Numbered from the stretch's first letter, positions 9,966 through 19,770 are shown. The stretch: DNA of 64,000 bases from Alistipes sp. (GCA_017646625.1 JAGCMF010000019.1:30214-94213); one strand, 5' to 3'. Numbers and translations: made by a program. Notes: a model not told the origin generated them from the letters alone.

Positions 9966-10982
9966 TTACTCAATAACACGCACACGCTGGCCGTCGTAGA
10001 GCCTATATACTCCTGCCACGACAACCCTATCTCCCGACTCTACGCCGTGCAGCACAACAACAGCATCGTCACCGGCAAGCGAGCCCAGCACCACAGCCCT
10101 ACGACTCACGACATCATCCTCGACGACCCACACGTAGCAACCACCACCCACAGGAGCATAGATAGCCTCCAGAGGTAGAAGAACAGCATCTCTATCACTC
10201 TCGGGCATGGCAACGGTGACAACACACGTCATGCCTGGAGATATGCTATAGAGGGCATCGTCGACATCGACAAGGCGCAACGACACGGGGAAGCCCAGAG
10301 CATCCGACGAGGTGCGGGCAAAGCTCTTGATAACAGCCTTGAAGCTAACATCTGGCCACGCATCGAAGACAACACTAAAGTGCGTAGTGGGGCTATCGAG
10401 GCTGCCGACGAGACCCTCGGGGGCGGTGAAGCCGACAGTAGTGCTTCGTGGGGTGACAACACGTACGACACTCTCGCCAGCAGCAACACGCTGAAAAGCA
10501 TCAACATAGACACGTTCGACAACACCATCGAAGGGTGCCACAATACTCATATCGGCAAGCATGCCACGTGCATAGTCATATGCCGAGGAGGCCTGAACGA
10601 CAGCACTCTCTATGGTCTCGACCTCCTGCTGCGAGATGGCACCATGCTCCAAGAGACGCTGGGCACGGCGAAGGCGCGAGAGAGCCTCGCCATATGTAGC
10701 ACGTGCAGCCTCTACCTCCAACTCCACATCACGGCTATCGAGGCGTGCGAGGAGCTCACCACGCACAACAGCACGACCCTTGGCAACAGGCACATCGACA
10801 ACACGCCCTGCAACCTTAAAGGCGAGGGTGACAGCATCGTCGGCAGTAGATAGCGCAGCGAAGTCACGGCACACGTAGCTCAAGGGCTCTGCCGTGACAC
10901 ACTTAACGGGCTGCACGACAGCCTCCGAGGGTGCTCCACCACACGCCACAAGAGAGAGAAGAATAGGTATATAGATACGCAT
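9966..10982 (-). CDS. RND efflux periplasmic adaptor (membrane fusion lipoprotein)
   Basis: This 338-residue protein begins with a lipoprotein signal (MRIYIPILLSLVAC; Cys14 is the predicted lipidated residue). A biotinyl-lipoyl-like segment follows (FKVAGRVVDVPVAKGRAV), then an alpha-helical hairpin at about residues 85-140 and beta-barrel and membrane-proximal domains, the usual order in HlyD/AcrA adaptors. Such adaptors join the RND pump to the TolC channel. It is the first gene of the efflux operon. No good promoter is seen between its start and the terminator hairpin just upstream, so expression may depend partly on read-through or on an atypical promoter. Confidence 0.92.
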   Translation of the reverse strand: MRIYIPILLSLVACGGAPSEAVVQPVKCVTAEPLSYVCRDFAALSTADDAVTLAFKVAGRVVDVPVAKGRAVVRGELLARLDSRDVELEVEAARATYGEALSRLRRAQRLLEHGAISQQEVETIESAVVQASSAYDYARGMLADMSIVAPFDGVVERVYVDAFQRVAAGESVVRVVTPRSTTVGFTAPEGLVGSLDSPTTHFSVVFDAWPDVSFKAVIKSFARTSSDALGFPVSLRLVDVDDALYSISPGMTCVVTVAMPESDRDAVLLPLEAIYAPVGGGCYVWVVEDDVVSRRAVVLGSLAGDDAVVVLHGVESGDRVVVAGVYRLYDGQRVRVIE

Positions 10983-10985
10983 AAC

Positions 10986-11019
10986 AAAAAAAATGACCGT
11001 TTCATTGCTGAAGCGGTCA
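10986..11019 (-). terminator. Intrinsic terminator after the suf-tmk-DoxX operon
   Basis: On the minus strand TGACCGCTTC, loop AGCAAT, GAAACGGTCA forms a 10-bp stem with one mismatch, followed directly by eight T. It lies 28 nt downstream of the DoxX-family gene and ends 3 nt before the start codon of the efflux adaptor. Confidence 0.85.
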
Positions 11020-11047
11020 ATTATCTTGCCAAGAGCACAACACCCTA

Positions 11048-12100
11048 CTATTTTATGTCGCGTATATGTGACTTAAACTCCACGTCGCCATCGTTGAGCA
11101 CTATGACACCCACATCGGCCCTTATCATGCTGCGCAGCAGAAGAGCATCGACAGCATAGGTTGTAAGCCCCGCAAAGGCCTCCACATCACCCACTGCCGA
11201 GAGCACGACGATAGCCTCATCGGGATATGCGGCACGCAACACGGCGATACCCCTACCGAAGTTATCCACTGCATCCCCATCATTCACGCAGAGCAGAGCA
11301 ACACGCCCACCACGCATCAACACATCGCCACTACACTCCGCACCATCAGCGTCATAGAAGGCAAGGTCGCCATACGTAGTCTCCACATCGGGGAACTCGA
11401 GGCGTGCATCTACATACTCATATCCCTCATCGAGCCACGTCTCCGACTCGACGACCTCTCCTGTAGCCATATCCTCAAAGATAAGCACACAGCGACCCTC
11501 ATCGACAAGCATAGCTTGCTCCGCAACAACAGCATCACGCAGCGCCGTGCCCTCCCTATATGGCGAGACATCGACAAGAGGTAGGTGGGCAGCAGCATAT
11601 AGCGACACAACAAGAGGCAACGACATGGCGACACCGAGGACGGCAAAGTGCCACCTCTCCTCCTTCGACTCATCCTTAACGCCACGCCACACGAACCATG
11701 CTACGGGGAGCAGGCATAGGTTCTTGAGCAACGACATCCAGGGTTCGAGCATGATAACACTACCGAAGCATCCGCAGTCGCCGATAGGCAACACCGTGGC
11801 ACTCAACAGCGTAACGACACTAAAGAGTGCAACAAGAGCAAAGACAACAGGGGCGACATACCTGCGCAGATATCCTACAACAAGCATCACACCGAGGGTA
11901 AACTCTACGACAGATAGCGCCACAGCCAACGTCAGCGAGGCGGGGAGCATGAACTCCATGCCGTAGGCAGCAAGGTACTTATCTACATACAACGATGTGC
12001 CCACAGGGTCTACGCACTTTACAGCACCCGAGAAGATGAAGAGTGCGCCGAGGAGCCAGCGAAGCACAACAAACGATATACTCTTAAAGCGAGGTGACAT
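11048..12100 (-). CDS. DoxX/MauE-family membrane protein (BT_3928-like)
   Basis: The 350-residue protein has four hydrophobic helices in its N-terminal 150 residues, beginning with LRWLLGALFIFSGAVKCVDP, the usual DoxX/MauE opening. Between helices it has a CxC motif (GDCGCFG), which in MauE-like proteins is taken as a redox or disulfide-handling site. The C-terminal 200 residues look soluble and contain a thioredoxin-like phrase (FGRGIAVLRAAYPDEAIVVL) without a CxxC. Bacteroidales annotate similar proteins as the BT_3928 family. It is the last gene of the suf-tmk operon, 2 nt after tmk, with a terminator behind it. A redox or respiratory role is an inference. Confidence 0.8.
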   Translation of the reverse strand: MSPRFKSISFVVLRWLLGALFIFSGAVKCVDPVGTSLYVDKYLAAYGMEFMLPASLTLAVALSVVEFTLGVMLVVGYLRRYVAPVVFALVALFSVVTLLSATVLPIGDCGCFGSVIMLEPWMSLLKNLCLLPVAWFVWRGVKDESKEERWHFAVLGVAMSLPLVVSLYAAAHLPLVDVSPYREGTALRDAVVAEQAMLVDEGRCVLIFEDMATGEVVESETWLDEGYEYVDARLEFPDVETTYGDLAFYDADGAECSGDVLMRGGRVALLCVNDGDAVDNFGRGIAVLRAAYPDEAIVVLSAVGDVEAFAGLTTYAVDALLLRSMIRADVGVIVLNDGDVEFKSHIRDIK

Positions 12101-12102
12101 AT

Positions 12103-12786
12103 CTATCTGCCGATAAGGGGTTTTACATGCTGCATGATACGCTGGTAGATGACATCGGGCGCAGCCATACCCTCATCCTCCGTAGAGCAATCCACAACCA
12201 TGATGTCGTGGCTTGCGGCAGCAGCCTCAAGGTATACCTCACGCACACGGCGCTGGAGGTCCAACGACGCCTCGTGGATATCCTTGCCACCTTGAAGGTA
12301 GGCTCTATCATCGCCTGAACGCACCTCGGTGAGCTTCTTCGTGGTGAACGAGAAGGGCACATCGAGGAACAACGACACATCGGGGCGAGGTATGCCAAAC
12401 TCCTCAAACTCGGTGCGTAGTATCCACTCGCGCAACGCAGCACGAGCCTCCGCATCAGCAATCTTGGCACACTGGTAGCCTATGTTGGAGTATACATATC
12501 TATCAACGATGACGACCTTACCCTCCGCAAGCCAGCCACGGATGGTGGCAGCAGCATCTGCCCTATCGCCAGCATACAAAAGCGCAACAAGATAGGGGTT
12601 AACACCCTCAACGGTGCCAAGGTCGCCACGTAAGAAGCGGGCGATGAGGTCACCATAGATGGGGGCATCGAAGCGTGGAAAGTGCATATACTCCGACTCC
12701 ACGCCTATGCTGCGAAACATATCACGCAGCAGAGCTATCTGCGTAGACTTACCTGCGCCATCGAGACCTTCAAGAACAATAAACAT
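12103..12786 (-). CDS. tmk: Thymidylate kinase
   Basis: dTMP kinase makes dTDP from dTMP and ATP for DNA synthesis. The 227-residue protein has the P-loop GLDGAGKST (residues 7-15) and the DR motif VIVDRYVYSNIGYQ that places the nucleobase. Its length is normal for the family. It lies 11 nt after sufS and 2 nt before the DoxX-family gene, an operon with no obvious metabolic link other than co-expression. Confidence 0.95.
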   Translation of the reverse strand: MFIVLEGLDGAGKSTQIALLRDMFRSIGVESEYMHFPRFDAPIYGDLIARFLRGDLGTVEGVNPYLVALLYAGDRADAAATIRGWLAEGKVVIVDRYVYSNIGYQCAKIADAEARAALREWILRTEFEEFGIPRPDVSLFLDVPFSFTTKKLTEVRSGDDRAYLQGGKDIHEASLDLQRRVREVYLEAAAASHDIMVVDCSTEDEGMAAPDVIYQRIMQHVKPLIGR

Positions 12787-12797
12787 ACTTATATATA

Positions 12798-14018
12798 TTA
12801 TTTAAGCATCATGACAGCACGCTGTATGGAGTTAGCCAACACATCTACCTCCTCCAAAGTGTTGTAGAGGCCTATAGAGGCACGCACCATGCCCGTGATG
12901 CCATAGTGCGTCATTACAGGCTCGGCACAGTGGTGTCCCGTGCGCACAGCAACACCCATCTTATCCAGAATCATACCTACATCGTAGGGATGGGTACCCT
13001 CAACCGTAAAGCTAACAATAGGGCACTTATCTGCCGTAGTGCCATAGATGCGTAGTCCCTCGATGGCCGACAGCCTATCTGTCATCGCGGTGAGCAACTG
13101 CGACTCGTGCTCCTCGATGGCACACATGCCTATAGACTCCACATACCTGATAGCCTCGGCAAGGCCTACAGCACCAATGAAGTTAGAGGTGCCAGCCTCA
13201 TACTTCAAGGGTAGAGGTGCATATGTCGTCTTGGCAAAGGTTACCTTATCGACCATGTCGCCACCACCCATATATGGGGGCATGGCATCCAGTAGCTCCC
13301 TACGACCATAGAGGACACCTATGCCTGTGGGGCCGTACAACTTATGACCCGAGAAGGCGTAGAAGTCGTAACCCCTATCTGCCACCCTGCCACCACCATG
13401 CACGATACCCTGGCAGCCATCAACCATAACAACAGCACCCACAGCATGAGCCTTACGCACAATAGGCTCGAGGTCGGGGCGTGTGCCCAACGTATTCGAG
13501 GCCTCCGTAACAGCAACAAGGCGTGTGCGTTCATCTATGAGGCTGTCGAGCATCTCCATGCATAGAGCTCCACTATCGTCGAAGGGCAAGAGGCGCAACT
13601 CGGCACCCTTACGCTGTGCAGCAAGCTGCCATGGCACAATGTTCGAGTGGTGCTCCATCTCGCTGACAACGATATTGTCACCCTCGTGCAGATACCTATC
13701 ACTCCACGCCGCAGCAACAAGGTTTATGGATGCTGTAGCTCCCGCAGTGAAGATAACCTCCTCCCTATGCTCGGCACCGATGAAGCGACGTACCGTCTCA
13801 CGCGCCTCCTCGTACATCTCGGTCATCTTGCCCGAGAGGTGGTGCACACCACGGTGTATGTTGGCATTATACTCGCGCATGAGCCTATCCACACACTCGA
13901 TGACAGCCAGCGGCTTCTGCGCCGTAGCACCACTATCGAAGTAGACCAACGGGCGGTTGTTGACACGGCGACCCAGGATAGGGAACTCCTCACGTATCTT
14001 GCTTACATCAAATGCCAT
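12798..14018 (-). CDS. sufS: Cysteine desulfurase SufS
   Basis: This PLP enzyme (406 residues) takes sulfur from L-cysteine and supplies it for Fe-S cluster assembly. The PLP-binding lysine is Lys226 in SGHKLYGPTG. The persulfide cysteine is Cys364 in RTGHHCAEP, the short-loop arrangement of group II (SufS) enzymes. It is the fourth gene of the sufBCDS order, 6 nt after sufD. No SufE or SufU partner is seen nearby, so the sulfur-transfer partner must lie elsewhere. Confidence 0.95.
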   Translation of the reverse strand: MAFDVSKIREEFPILGRRVNNRPLVYFDSGATAQKPLAVIECVDRLMREYNANIHRGVHHLSGKMTEMYEEARETVRRFIGAEHREEVIFTAGATASINLVAAAWSDRYLHEGDNIVVSEMEHHSNIVPWQLAAQRKGAELRLLPFDDSGALCMEMLDSLIDERTRLVAVTEASNTLGTRPDLEPIVRKAHAVGAVVMVDGCQGIVHGGGRVADRGYDFYAFSGHKLYGPTGIGVLYGRRELLDAMPPYMGGGDMVDKVTFAKTTYAPLPLKYEAGTSNFIGAVGLAEAIRYVESIGMCAIEEHESQLLTAMTDRLSAIEGLRIYGTTADKCPIVSFTVEGTHPYDVGMILDKMGVAVRTGHHCAEPVMTHYGITGMVRASIGLYNTLEEVDVLANSIQRAVMMLK

Positions 14019-14024
14019 AATCTC

Positions 14025-14831
14025 TTACAGTCTATTTAGTTTCTCGGCCATGAGCTCCATGAGCACATCCTCGACACCCGCAATAGAGAGGTGCAACACC
14101 ACGTCGTCGACAAAGCCCTCAATCTGCAGGCGCTTGGCTGTAGTGAGGCTCAAGCCGCGCTGACGCATATAGAGGATGGCATCGGCATCCATCTGGCCGA
14201 CAGTAGCACCATGGCTACACTTAACATCATCGGCATATATCTCGAGCTGTGGTAGCGTCTCGATATGCGCATTGCCAATTGTTATGTTACGGCTCAACTG
14301 CTCCGAGTTAGTGCGCTGCGCATCGGGCGCAACATATACCAAGCCCGAGAAGCTGCCGTGCGACTCACCCGACGCAACACCCTTGACCACCGTGCGCGAC
14401 ACACAGTCACTAGAGATGTGGTTTACATCCACCGCGACACTCGCAGCATCGTCATCCGTAAGGACAAAGGCACCTCCGAAGTCGAACTGCGCATCACGAC
14501 CCATGAGGCTCGCAACAACACGTGTATCCGAGGGCGAGACAACAAGCTGTGACATGATGCACTTGGCACCCTCGGCCATGGCAACAGCAACATTAACAGC
14601 ACTACGGTGGCTCACAACATGCAAGATGCGTAGCTCACCACCCCTCTCAACATCTATATTTACCTCGGCAGTGCAGTCGCCATCGACAATGAGAAGCTGT
14701 GCTGCGACACCCTCACGCACGGTGATGTCACTATCGCCACACACCTCCGCACACCACGACCCAGCACCTATGATGCCGTCGTGTGGTAGCGCACGCGTTG
14801 CCAGTAACTCCTTCAATCTTTCCGTCATCAC
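14025..14831 (-). CDS. sufD: Fe-S cluster scaffold subunit SufD
   Basis: SufD is the paralogue of SufB in the SufBC2D scaffold. The 268-residue protein is shorter than E. coli SufD (about 420 residues), as is usual in Bacteroidetes. The conserved C-terminal half is present: SRNITIGNAHIETLPQLEIY, then a CSHGATVGQMD segment, then LYMRQRGLSLTTAKRLQIEG. The His in CSHGA corresponds to the conserved SufD histidine. The start overlaps the sufC stop by one base, so translation is likely coupled. Confidence 0.93.
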   Translation of the reverse strand: MMTERLKELLATRALPHDGIIGAGSWCAEVCGDSDITVREGVAAQLLIVDGDCTAEVNIDVERGGELRILHVVSHRSAVNVAVAMAEGAKCIMSQLVVSPSDTRVVASLMGRDAQFDFGGAFVLTDDDAASVAVDVNHISSDCVSRTVVKGVASGESHGSFSGLVYVAPDAQRTNSEQLSRNITIGNAHIETLPQLEIYADDVKCSHGATVGQMDADAILYMRQRGLSLTTAKRLQIEGFVDDVVLHLSIAGVEDVLMELMAEKLNRL

Positions 14832-15586
14832 TACTCCTCCTTATAGTCGTTAATAAGCCAGTCGTAGCCCTCCTTCTCGAGCTTCAACGCCAACGTCTTA
14901 TCGCCTGTGTAGATGATGCGTCCCTTGTACAACACATGCACATAGTCGGGCACGATGTAGTCCAACAGACGCTGGTAGTGGGTGATGACAACAGTGGCGT
15001 TATCCTCACGCTTGAGGCGTGTGACACCCGTAGCCACGATGCGCAACGCATCGATATCAAGACCAGAGTCTGTCTCGTCGAGGATGGCGAGCTTCGGATC
15101 GAGCATGGCCATCTGGAAGATCTCGTTCTTCTTCTTCTCACCACCCGAGAAGCCCTCATTCACAGCACGCGAGGTGAGCTTGGCGTCGAGTTCTACGATA
15201 GCACTCTTCTCGCGCATCATCTTGAGGTACTCGGCAGCAGTCAACGGCTCAAGACCGCGCGACTTACGCTGCTCGTTAACGGCAATCTTCATGAAGTTAG
15301 CCATGGTAACACCCGGAATCTCAACAGGATACTGGAAGCCGAGGAATAGACCCTTGCGTGATCGTTCCTCGATGGGCAACTCCAAGAGGTTCTCACCCTC
15401 AAACTCCACCTTACCCTCCGTAACGGTGAACTTCTCATTGCCCGCAAGCACCGAGGCAAGTGTCGACTTACCCGAGCCGTTAGGGCCCATAATAGCATGT
15501 ACCTCGCCAGCCTTAACCTCGAGGTTTATACCCTTCAAAATCTCCTTATCGCCAACCGTGGCGTGTAGATTTTCAACCTTTAGCAT
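14831..15586 (-). CDS. sufC: Fe-S assembly ATPase SufC
   Basis: SufC is the ABC-type ATPase that drives shape changes in the SufBCD scaffold; it is soluble, not a transporter. The 251-residue protein has Walker A GPNGSGKST (34-42), the ABC signature FSGGEKKKNEI and Walker B LAILDETDSGLD. GGEKKKNE is the SufC form of the signature. It lies between sufB (53-nt gap) and sufD. Confidence 0.96.
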   Translation of the reverse strand: MLKVENLHATVGDKEILKGINLEVKAGEVHAIMGPNGSGKSTLASVLAGNEKFTVTEGKVEFEGENLLELPIEERSRKGLFLGFQYPVEIPGVTMANFMKIAVNEQRKSRGLEPLTAAEYLKMMREKSAIVELDAKLTSRAVNEGFSGGEKKKNEIFQMAMLDPKLAILDETDSGLDIDALRIVATGVTRLKREDNATVVITHYQRLLDYIVPDYVHVLYKGRIIYTGDKTLALKLEKEGYDWLINDYKEE

Positions 15587-15639
15587 ATATCTTACTTTTT
15601 ATTCTTATCGTTAAACACATTGGCGACACCGCCACCCTA

Positions 15640-17085
15640 CTATCCTACGCTGCCCTCGAGACTCAACGACAGCAGCTTCTGCGCCTCAACAGCAAACTCC
15701 ATAGGCAACTTGGCAAGCACCTCGCGGGCATAGCCATTGACAATGAGACCCACAGCATCCTCCGTTGTGAGACCTCGCTGGTTGCAGTAGAAGAGCTGCT
15801 CCTCCGATATCTTCGACGTCGTAGCCTCATGCTCCAATACTGCTGTGGGGTTGAAGCAGTCGACAACAGGGAAGGTGTGAGCACCACACTTATCGCCTAT
15901 GAGCAACGAGTCGCACTGCGAGTAGTTACGGGCATTGTCGGCACCCTTGGCAACACGCACAAGACCACGGTAGGCATTCTGCGACCTTCCCGCCGAGATA
16001 CCCTTCGACACTATGCGTGAACGTGTATTACGGCCTATGTGTATCATCTTTGTGCCCGTGTCTGCCTGCTGGTAGTTGTTGGTCATGGCCACAGAGTAGA
16101 ACTCGCCAGAGGAGTTATCGCCCTGAAGCACACAGCTCGGATACTTCCACGTGATGGCCGAGCCTGTCTCCACCTGTGTCCACGAGAGGTGTGCTCCCTG
16201 GCGGCATATACCTCGCTTCGTAACGAAGTTATAGATGCCACCCTTGCCCTCCTTATCGCCTGGATACCAGTTCTGCACCGTAGAGTACTTTACATCGGCA
16301 TCCTTCTCCACGACAATCTCCACAACGGCAGCATGCAGCTGGTTCTCATCACGGCGTGGCGCTGTGCATCCCTCGAGGTAGCTAACATATGAGCCCTCAT
16401 CCGCTACGATAAGCGTACGTTCAAACTGTCCTGTGCCCTCGGCATTTATGCGGAAGTAGGTAGATAGCTCCATGGGGCAGCGCACACCCTTGGGTATGTA
16501 GCAGAAGGAGCCGTCGGAGAATACCGCAGCGTTGAGTGCCGCGTAGAAGTTATCGGTATATGGCACTACCGAGCCGAGGTACTTCTTAATGAGCTCGGGG
16601 TGCTCCTTTATAGCCTCGCTTATGGAGCAGAAGATTATGCCCTTCTCCGCCAGCGTGTCACGGAACGTAGTCTTCACAGATACAGAGTCCATGACAGCAT
16701 CGACAGCAACACCCGCAAGTGCCATCTGCTCCTCGAGGGGTATGCCGAGCTTGTCGAAGGTGCGCTTAAGCTCGGGGTCTACCTCGTCCATGGAGTTCAA
16801 CGCCTTCTTCTGCTTGGGCGCAGCATAGTAGATGACATCCTGGAAGTCAATCTCTGGGATGTCGAGATGTGCCCACTCGGGGTGCTTGAGGGTCAGCCAA
16901 TGACGGTATGCCTTGAGTCTGCGCTCGAGCATCCAGTCGGGCTCACCCTTCTTCTCGGAGATGAGTCGAATGACATCCTCCGACAATCCACGACCAATAG
17001 TCTCGGTCTCAATGTCGGTGACAAAGCCATACTTATAATCGCCCGTCTCAAGTTCCTGAATTATATCTTTTGTTGTCTTTTCCAT
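15640..17085 (-). CDS. sufB: Fe-S cluster scaffold protein SufB
   Basis: SufB builds the nascent Fe-S cluster with SufC and SufD. The start is taken as the ATG at 17085 ([10 protein letters not shown]), giving 481 residues. An upstream in-frame ATG at 17106 lies inside the -7 box and would be untranscribed. Conserved family phrases include [32 protein letters not shown] and [20 protein letters not shown]. It is the first gene of sufBCDS-tmk-DoxX, reading from a consensus Bacteroidetes promoter about 20 nt upstream. Confidence 0.95.
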   Translation of the reverse strand: MEKTTKDIIQELETGDYKYGFVTDIETETIGRGLSEDVIRLISEKKGEPDWMLERRLKAYRHWLTLKHPEWAHLDIPEIDFQDVIYYAAPKQKKALNSMDEVDPELKRTFDKLGIPLEEQMALAGVAVDAVMDSVSVKTTFRDTLAEKGIIFCSISEAIKEHPELIKKYLGSVVPYTDNFYAALNAAVFSDGSFCYIPKGVRCPMELSTYFRINAEGTGQFERTLIVADEGSYVSYLEGCTAPRRDENQLHAAVVEIVVEKDADVKYSTVQNWYPGDKEGKGGIYNFVTKRGICRQGAHLSWTQVETGSAITWKYPSCVLQGDNSSGEFYSVAMTNNYQQADTGTKMIHIGRNTRSRIVSKGISAGRSQNAYRGLVRVAKGADNARNYSQCDSLLIGDKCGAHTFPVVDCFNPTAVLEHEATTSKISEEQLFYCNQRGLTTEDAVGLIVNGYAREVLAKLPMEFAVEAQKLLSLSLEGSVG

Positions 17086-17105
17086 CTTATAACAATTATA
17101 TCTCA

Positions 17106-17137
17106 CAAAGGTAACAAAAACTATTCACAACAACAAA
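17106..17137 (-). promoter_or_regulatory. Consensus promoter of the suf operon
   Basis: On the minus strand TTTG (17134-17137), 20 nt, TACCTTTG (17106-17113) matches the Bacteroidetes -33/-7 consensus exactly. The predicted start of transcription is near 17100, giving a leader of about 15 nt before the sufB ATG. Confidence 0.85.
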
Positions 17138-17210
17138 ATATTATCAATCTTTATTTTTTATATAGGTATAAGAGTGGGTTATATTCGGCAGCAGAGGAGG
17201 GAGACAAAGG

Positions 17211-17444
17211 GCAGAAGGGGTAGGCGCTGTCGCGGATGCTGTGTATAGTGCCAAGGGGCATAAAGCGTCATAAAAGGGCATAAAAGGTAGGCGTTGTCGC
17301 GGTTGCTGTGTATGGCGCCAAAGGGCATAAAGCGTCATAAAAGGGCATAAAAGGTAAGGCGTTGTCGCGGACTTTTGTTTTTACCTTTTTGACCCTTCTG
17401 ACCCTTGTGACCTTTTTTGCCCTTTGGTACCCGAGAATGAAAAG
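17211..17444. repeat. GGCATAAA-type intergenic repeat, locus a
   Basis: Two tandem partial units and one fuller unit occupy most of the 562-bp gap between sufB and der. The core is AAAGGGCATAAAGCGTCATA, then repeated CATAAAAGG, then GGCGTTGTCGCGG. A pyrimidine-rich arm follows and ends at TGCCCTTTGGTACCCGAGAA. The last unit opens with CCAAAGGGCA and closes with its complement, so it is an interrupted inverted repeat. Related copies lie near 20.8, 23.4, 24.8-25.0 and 33.6 kb. Confidence 0.8.
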
Positions 17445-17521
17445 GACAGCAAGACAACTTGTCTCACTGCCCCGATGTCTCAAAAGAGCTCAAATATTTT
17501 CAACCTCGCCAGCGTGAGACC

Positions 17522-17649
17522 AATTTCTTGTCAGAAGGGGTCAGGCTTGGCCTCGATAAAGAGATTCGGCTGGATGGGACATACTTGGCGTATTTCCCAT
17601 TCAGCCGAATGATTGAGAGGTCGAGAATGACCCCTTATCACAAGAAATT
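17522..17649. repeat. 128-bp imperfect palindrome downstream of der
   Basis: AATTTCTTGT (17522-17531) is matched by ACAAGAAATT (17640-17649). Inside them AAGGGGTCA pairs with TGACCCCTT, and ATTCGGCTG-x-ATGGGA pairs with TCCCAT-x-CAGCCGAAT. The centre is ACATACTTGGCGTAT. The right end runs into the der stop codon. It could be a MITE remnant or a large 3' RNA hairpin. The rest of the gap (about 17445-17521) shows nothing recognisable. Confidence 0.75.
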
Positions 17650-18952
17650 ACTTCTGGCGGAAGTATATCTGAATTGGCACTCCCGAAAAATCCCACTGTT
17701 CACGCAGTTTGTTCTCAAGGAAGCGACGGTATGACTCCTTGATGTACTGGGGAAGGTTCACGAAGAAGGCGAACTGGGGTGTAGGGGTTGGGAGCTGCGT
17801 AACATACTTGATCTTGATGTACTTACCCTTGATGGCTGCGGGTGGGTAGTTCTCGATGAGAGGCAAGAAGAAGTCGTTGAGCTCGGAGGTGGAGATGCGG
17901 CGCTTACGCGACTCGTATACGCGGATGGCCGTCTGGAGCACGTCGAGGATACGCTGCTTGTTGATAACAGAGGTGAAGACGATAGGAATATCGCTAAATG
18001 GAGCAAGTTTCTTCTCGAGGAACTCACGCCACACCTTCATGGTGTTGCTATCCTTCTCCACCAAGTCCCACTTGTTAACGACGATGACACAACCCTTACG
18101 GTTACGCACAATGAGGTTGTGGATATTGAGGTCCTGCGACTCTATGCCCTGCTCGGCATCGAGCATGAGGACACAGACATCGGAGTTCTCGATGGCACGT
18201 ATAGAGCGCATCACAGAGTAGAACTCGAGGTCCTCGGTGACCTTACCCTTCTTACGCATACCCGCGGTGTCGACGAGGTAGAAGTCCATGCCGTACATGT
18301 TGTAGCGCGTGTGTATGGAGTCGCGCGTAGTGCCCGCCACGTTGGTGACGATGTTACGTTCCTGGCCAAGGAGGGCATTTGTCATAGACGACTTACCGAC
18401 ATTTGGGCGACCCACGATGGTGATGCGTGGGAGTGTGGCATCGTACTCGGCAGAGGTATCCTCGGGGAGGTTGGCGAGGATGGCATCCATCATATCGCCA
18501 GTACCGCTACCCGACATTGAGCTGATGCAGAATGGCTCGCCGAGGCCGAGGGCATGGAACTCGTGAGAGTAGTATATGAGCTCGTAGGTGTCTACCTTGT
18601 TGCACACCAAGAGCACCTTCTTACCCGAACGGCGAAGGATGTCGGCCATCATCATGTCGAGGTCGGTGATGCCTGTCTTGACCTCAACGAGGAAGAGGAT
18701 AAGGTCTGCCTCGTCGATGGCGAGCATCACCTGGCGACGTATCTCATCCTCGAAGATATCCTCCGAGTTTACGGTATAACCACCAGTGTCGATGATAGAG
18801 AACTCCTTACCGTTCCAATCGGTCTTACCGTAGTGGCGGTCACGTGTTGTACCAGCCGTCTCATCGACGATGGCCTGACGCTGACCTACGAGACGATTGA
18901 AGAGTGTCGACTTACCCACATTTGGGCGACCTACAATTGCTACAAGACTCAT
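17648..18952 (-). CDS. der: Ribosome-assembly GTPase Der (EngA)
   Basis: Der has two GTPase domains in tandem and matures the 50S subunit. In this 434-residue protein the first P-loop is GRPNVGKST (7-15) with DTGG and NKVD motifs. The second is GRPNVGKSS near residue 180, with DTAG and NKWD. The C-terminal 90 residues form the KH-like domain. It is a single-gene unit with its own promoter. Its stop codon lies at the edge of the 128-bp palindrome. Confidence 0.96.
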   Translation of the reverse strand: MSLVAIVGRPNVGKSTLFNRLVGQRQAIVDETAGTTRDRHYGKTDWNGKEFSIIDTGGYTVNSEDIFEDEIRRQVMLAIDEADLILFLVEVKTGITDLDMMMADILRRSGKKVLLVCNKVDTYELIYYSHEFHALGLGEPFCISSMSGSGTGDMMDAILANLPEDTSAEYDATLPRITIVGRPNVGKSSMTNALLGQERNIVTNVAGTTRDSIHTRYNMYGMDFYLVDTAGMRKKGKVTEDLEFYSVMRSIRAIENSDVCVLMLDAEQGIESQDLNIHNLIVRNRKGCVIVVNKWDLVEKDSNTMKVWREFLEKKLAPFSDIPIVFTSVINKQRILDVLQTAIRVYESRKRRISTSELNDFFLPLIENYPPAAIKGKYIKIKYVTQLPTPTPQFAFFVNLPQYIKESYRRFLENKLREQWDFSGVPIQIYFRQK

Positions 18953-19004
18953 AATTATATATATTTTTATTCTTCGTTTCTACATATATCTACATACGAC
19001 GCGA

Positions 19005-19036
19005 CAAAGATAAGACAATTAGTCGAATTTTGGAAA
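19005..19036 (-). promoter_or_regulatory. Promoter of der
   Basis: TTTC (19033-19036), 20 nt, TATCTTTG (19005-19012) on the minus strand is one base from the Bacteroidetes consensus. It is divergent from the PorT-like promoter at 19061-19092. Confidence 0.7.
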
Positions 19037-19060
19037 CTTTATAAAATATTTAACTATTAT

Positions 19061-19092
19061 TTTGGTTTATTTAGTAAAAGTAACTACCTTTG
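19061..19092 (+). promoter_or_regulatory. Consensus promoter almost on the start codon of the PorT-like gene
   Basis: TTTG (19061-19064), 20 nt, TACCTTTG (19085-19092) is a full consensus match. Only 9 nt separate it from the ATG at 19102, so the mRNA leader would be about 3-6 nt. A TTG at 19090 that extends the frame lies inside the -7 box and cannot be the start. Confidence 0.8.
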
Positions 19093-19101
19093 AGGGATAG
19101 T

Positions 19102-19770
19102 ATGAAGAGGTATAGAGAGATTATCATAGGCGCAGTGATGGCTGTTGTGGCGATGGTGGCAGGTGCTGGTGAGGCATGCGCACAGGGCTACGACCTCAAC
19201 GGATACACCGTACAGTCTGAACGACGACGCATACACACCGAGTGGGGAATAGGCGTAGGTGGCGTATTTACGGGCATATATGAGCTCTCGACACCCGACA
19301 TACGCATAAGCCCACGCTTCGGCATCCAGGGACACCTCGAGATGGCGGTATGCTTCGGCCGTAACTTCGCCATAGAGACAGAGCTGTCGTATGAGGGTGG
19401 CACGATGGATGTTGCCACAGAGGGCCTCGAACATCGTATTCGCACACGCACCTTCGACATCCCCGTGTTGCTATCGCTACGCATGGCTGGCGGACGTATA
19501 CGACTATCGGCAGGCCCACAGTTCACGGTGCTCTCCAAGGGTGAGTATACCGAGGGTGGCGACGTGCGCCTATATGGCCCCGTATCGCCAACATGGAACA
19601 TAGCCGCAGCATTAGGTGTACGCATAAGTCGAAGCTTCATCATCGAGGCACGATACATACACCCGCTGGATGAGACCTACAACCAGTTTGGTGGCAAGGA
19701 GTCGGCGCCGGGCATAGAGTTCGAGAGTCGTCAATACCGCATAACGGCAGGACTGACACTCCTTTTTTAG
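19102..19770 (+). CDS. PorT-like outer-membrane beta-barrel protein
   Basis: The 222-residue protein has a signal peptide (MKRYREIIIGAVMAVVAMVA, cleavage probably after ACAQ). A barrel-like sequence follows, with alternating strands (GIGVGGVFTGIYELSTPDIR, FAIETELSYEGG) and a C-terminal aromatic (GLTLLF). This is the shape of the 8-strand outer membrane beta-barrel domain of PorT/OmpA_b-brl proteins. The start is the ATG at 19102, since signal peptide and promoter leave no other choice. It precedes phoH by 14 nt. Its role is unknown; membership of type IX secretion machinery is not implied. Confidence 0.8.
   Translation: MKRYREIIIGAVMAVVAMVAGAGEACAQGYDLNGYTVQSERRRIHTEWGIGVGGVFTGIYELSTPDIRISPRFGIQGHLEMAVCFGRNFAIETELSYEGGTMDVATEGLEHRIRTRTFDIPVLLSLRMAGGRIRLSAGPQFTVLSKGEYTEGGDVRLYGPVSPTWNIAAALGVRISRSFIIEARYIHPLDETYNQFGGKESAPGIEFESRQYRITAGLTLLF

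Noticed and set aside
17106-17108. Upstream ATG as sufB start
   Set aside because: It overlaps the -7 box of a full consensus promoter; the ATG at 17085 is the first after the predicted transcription start and matches the SufB N-terminus.
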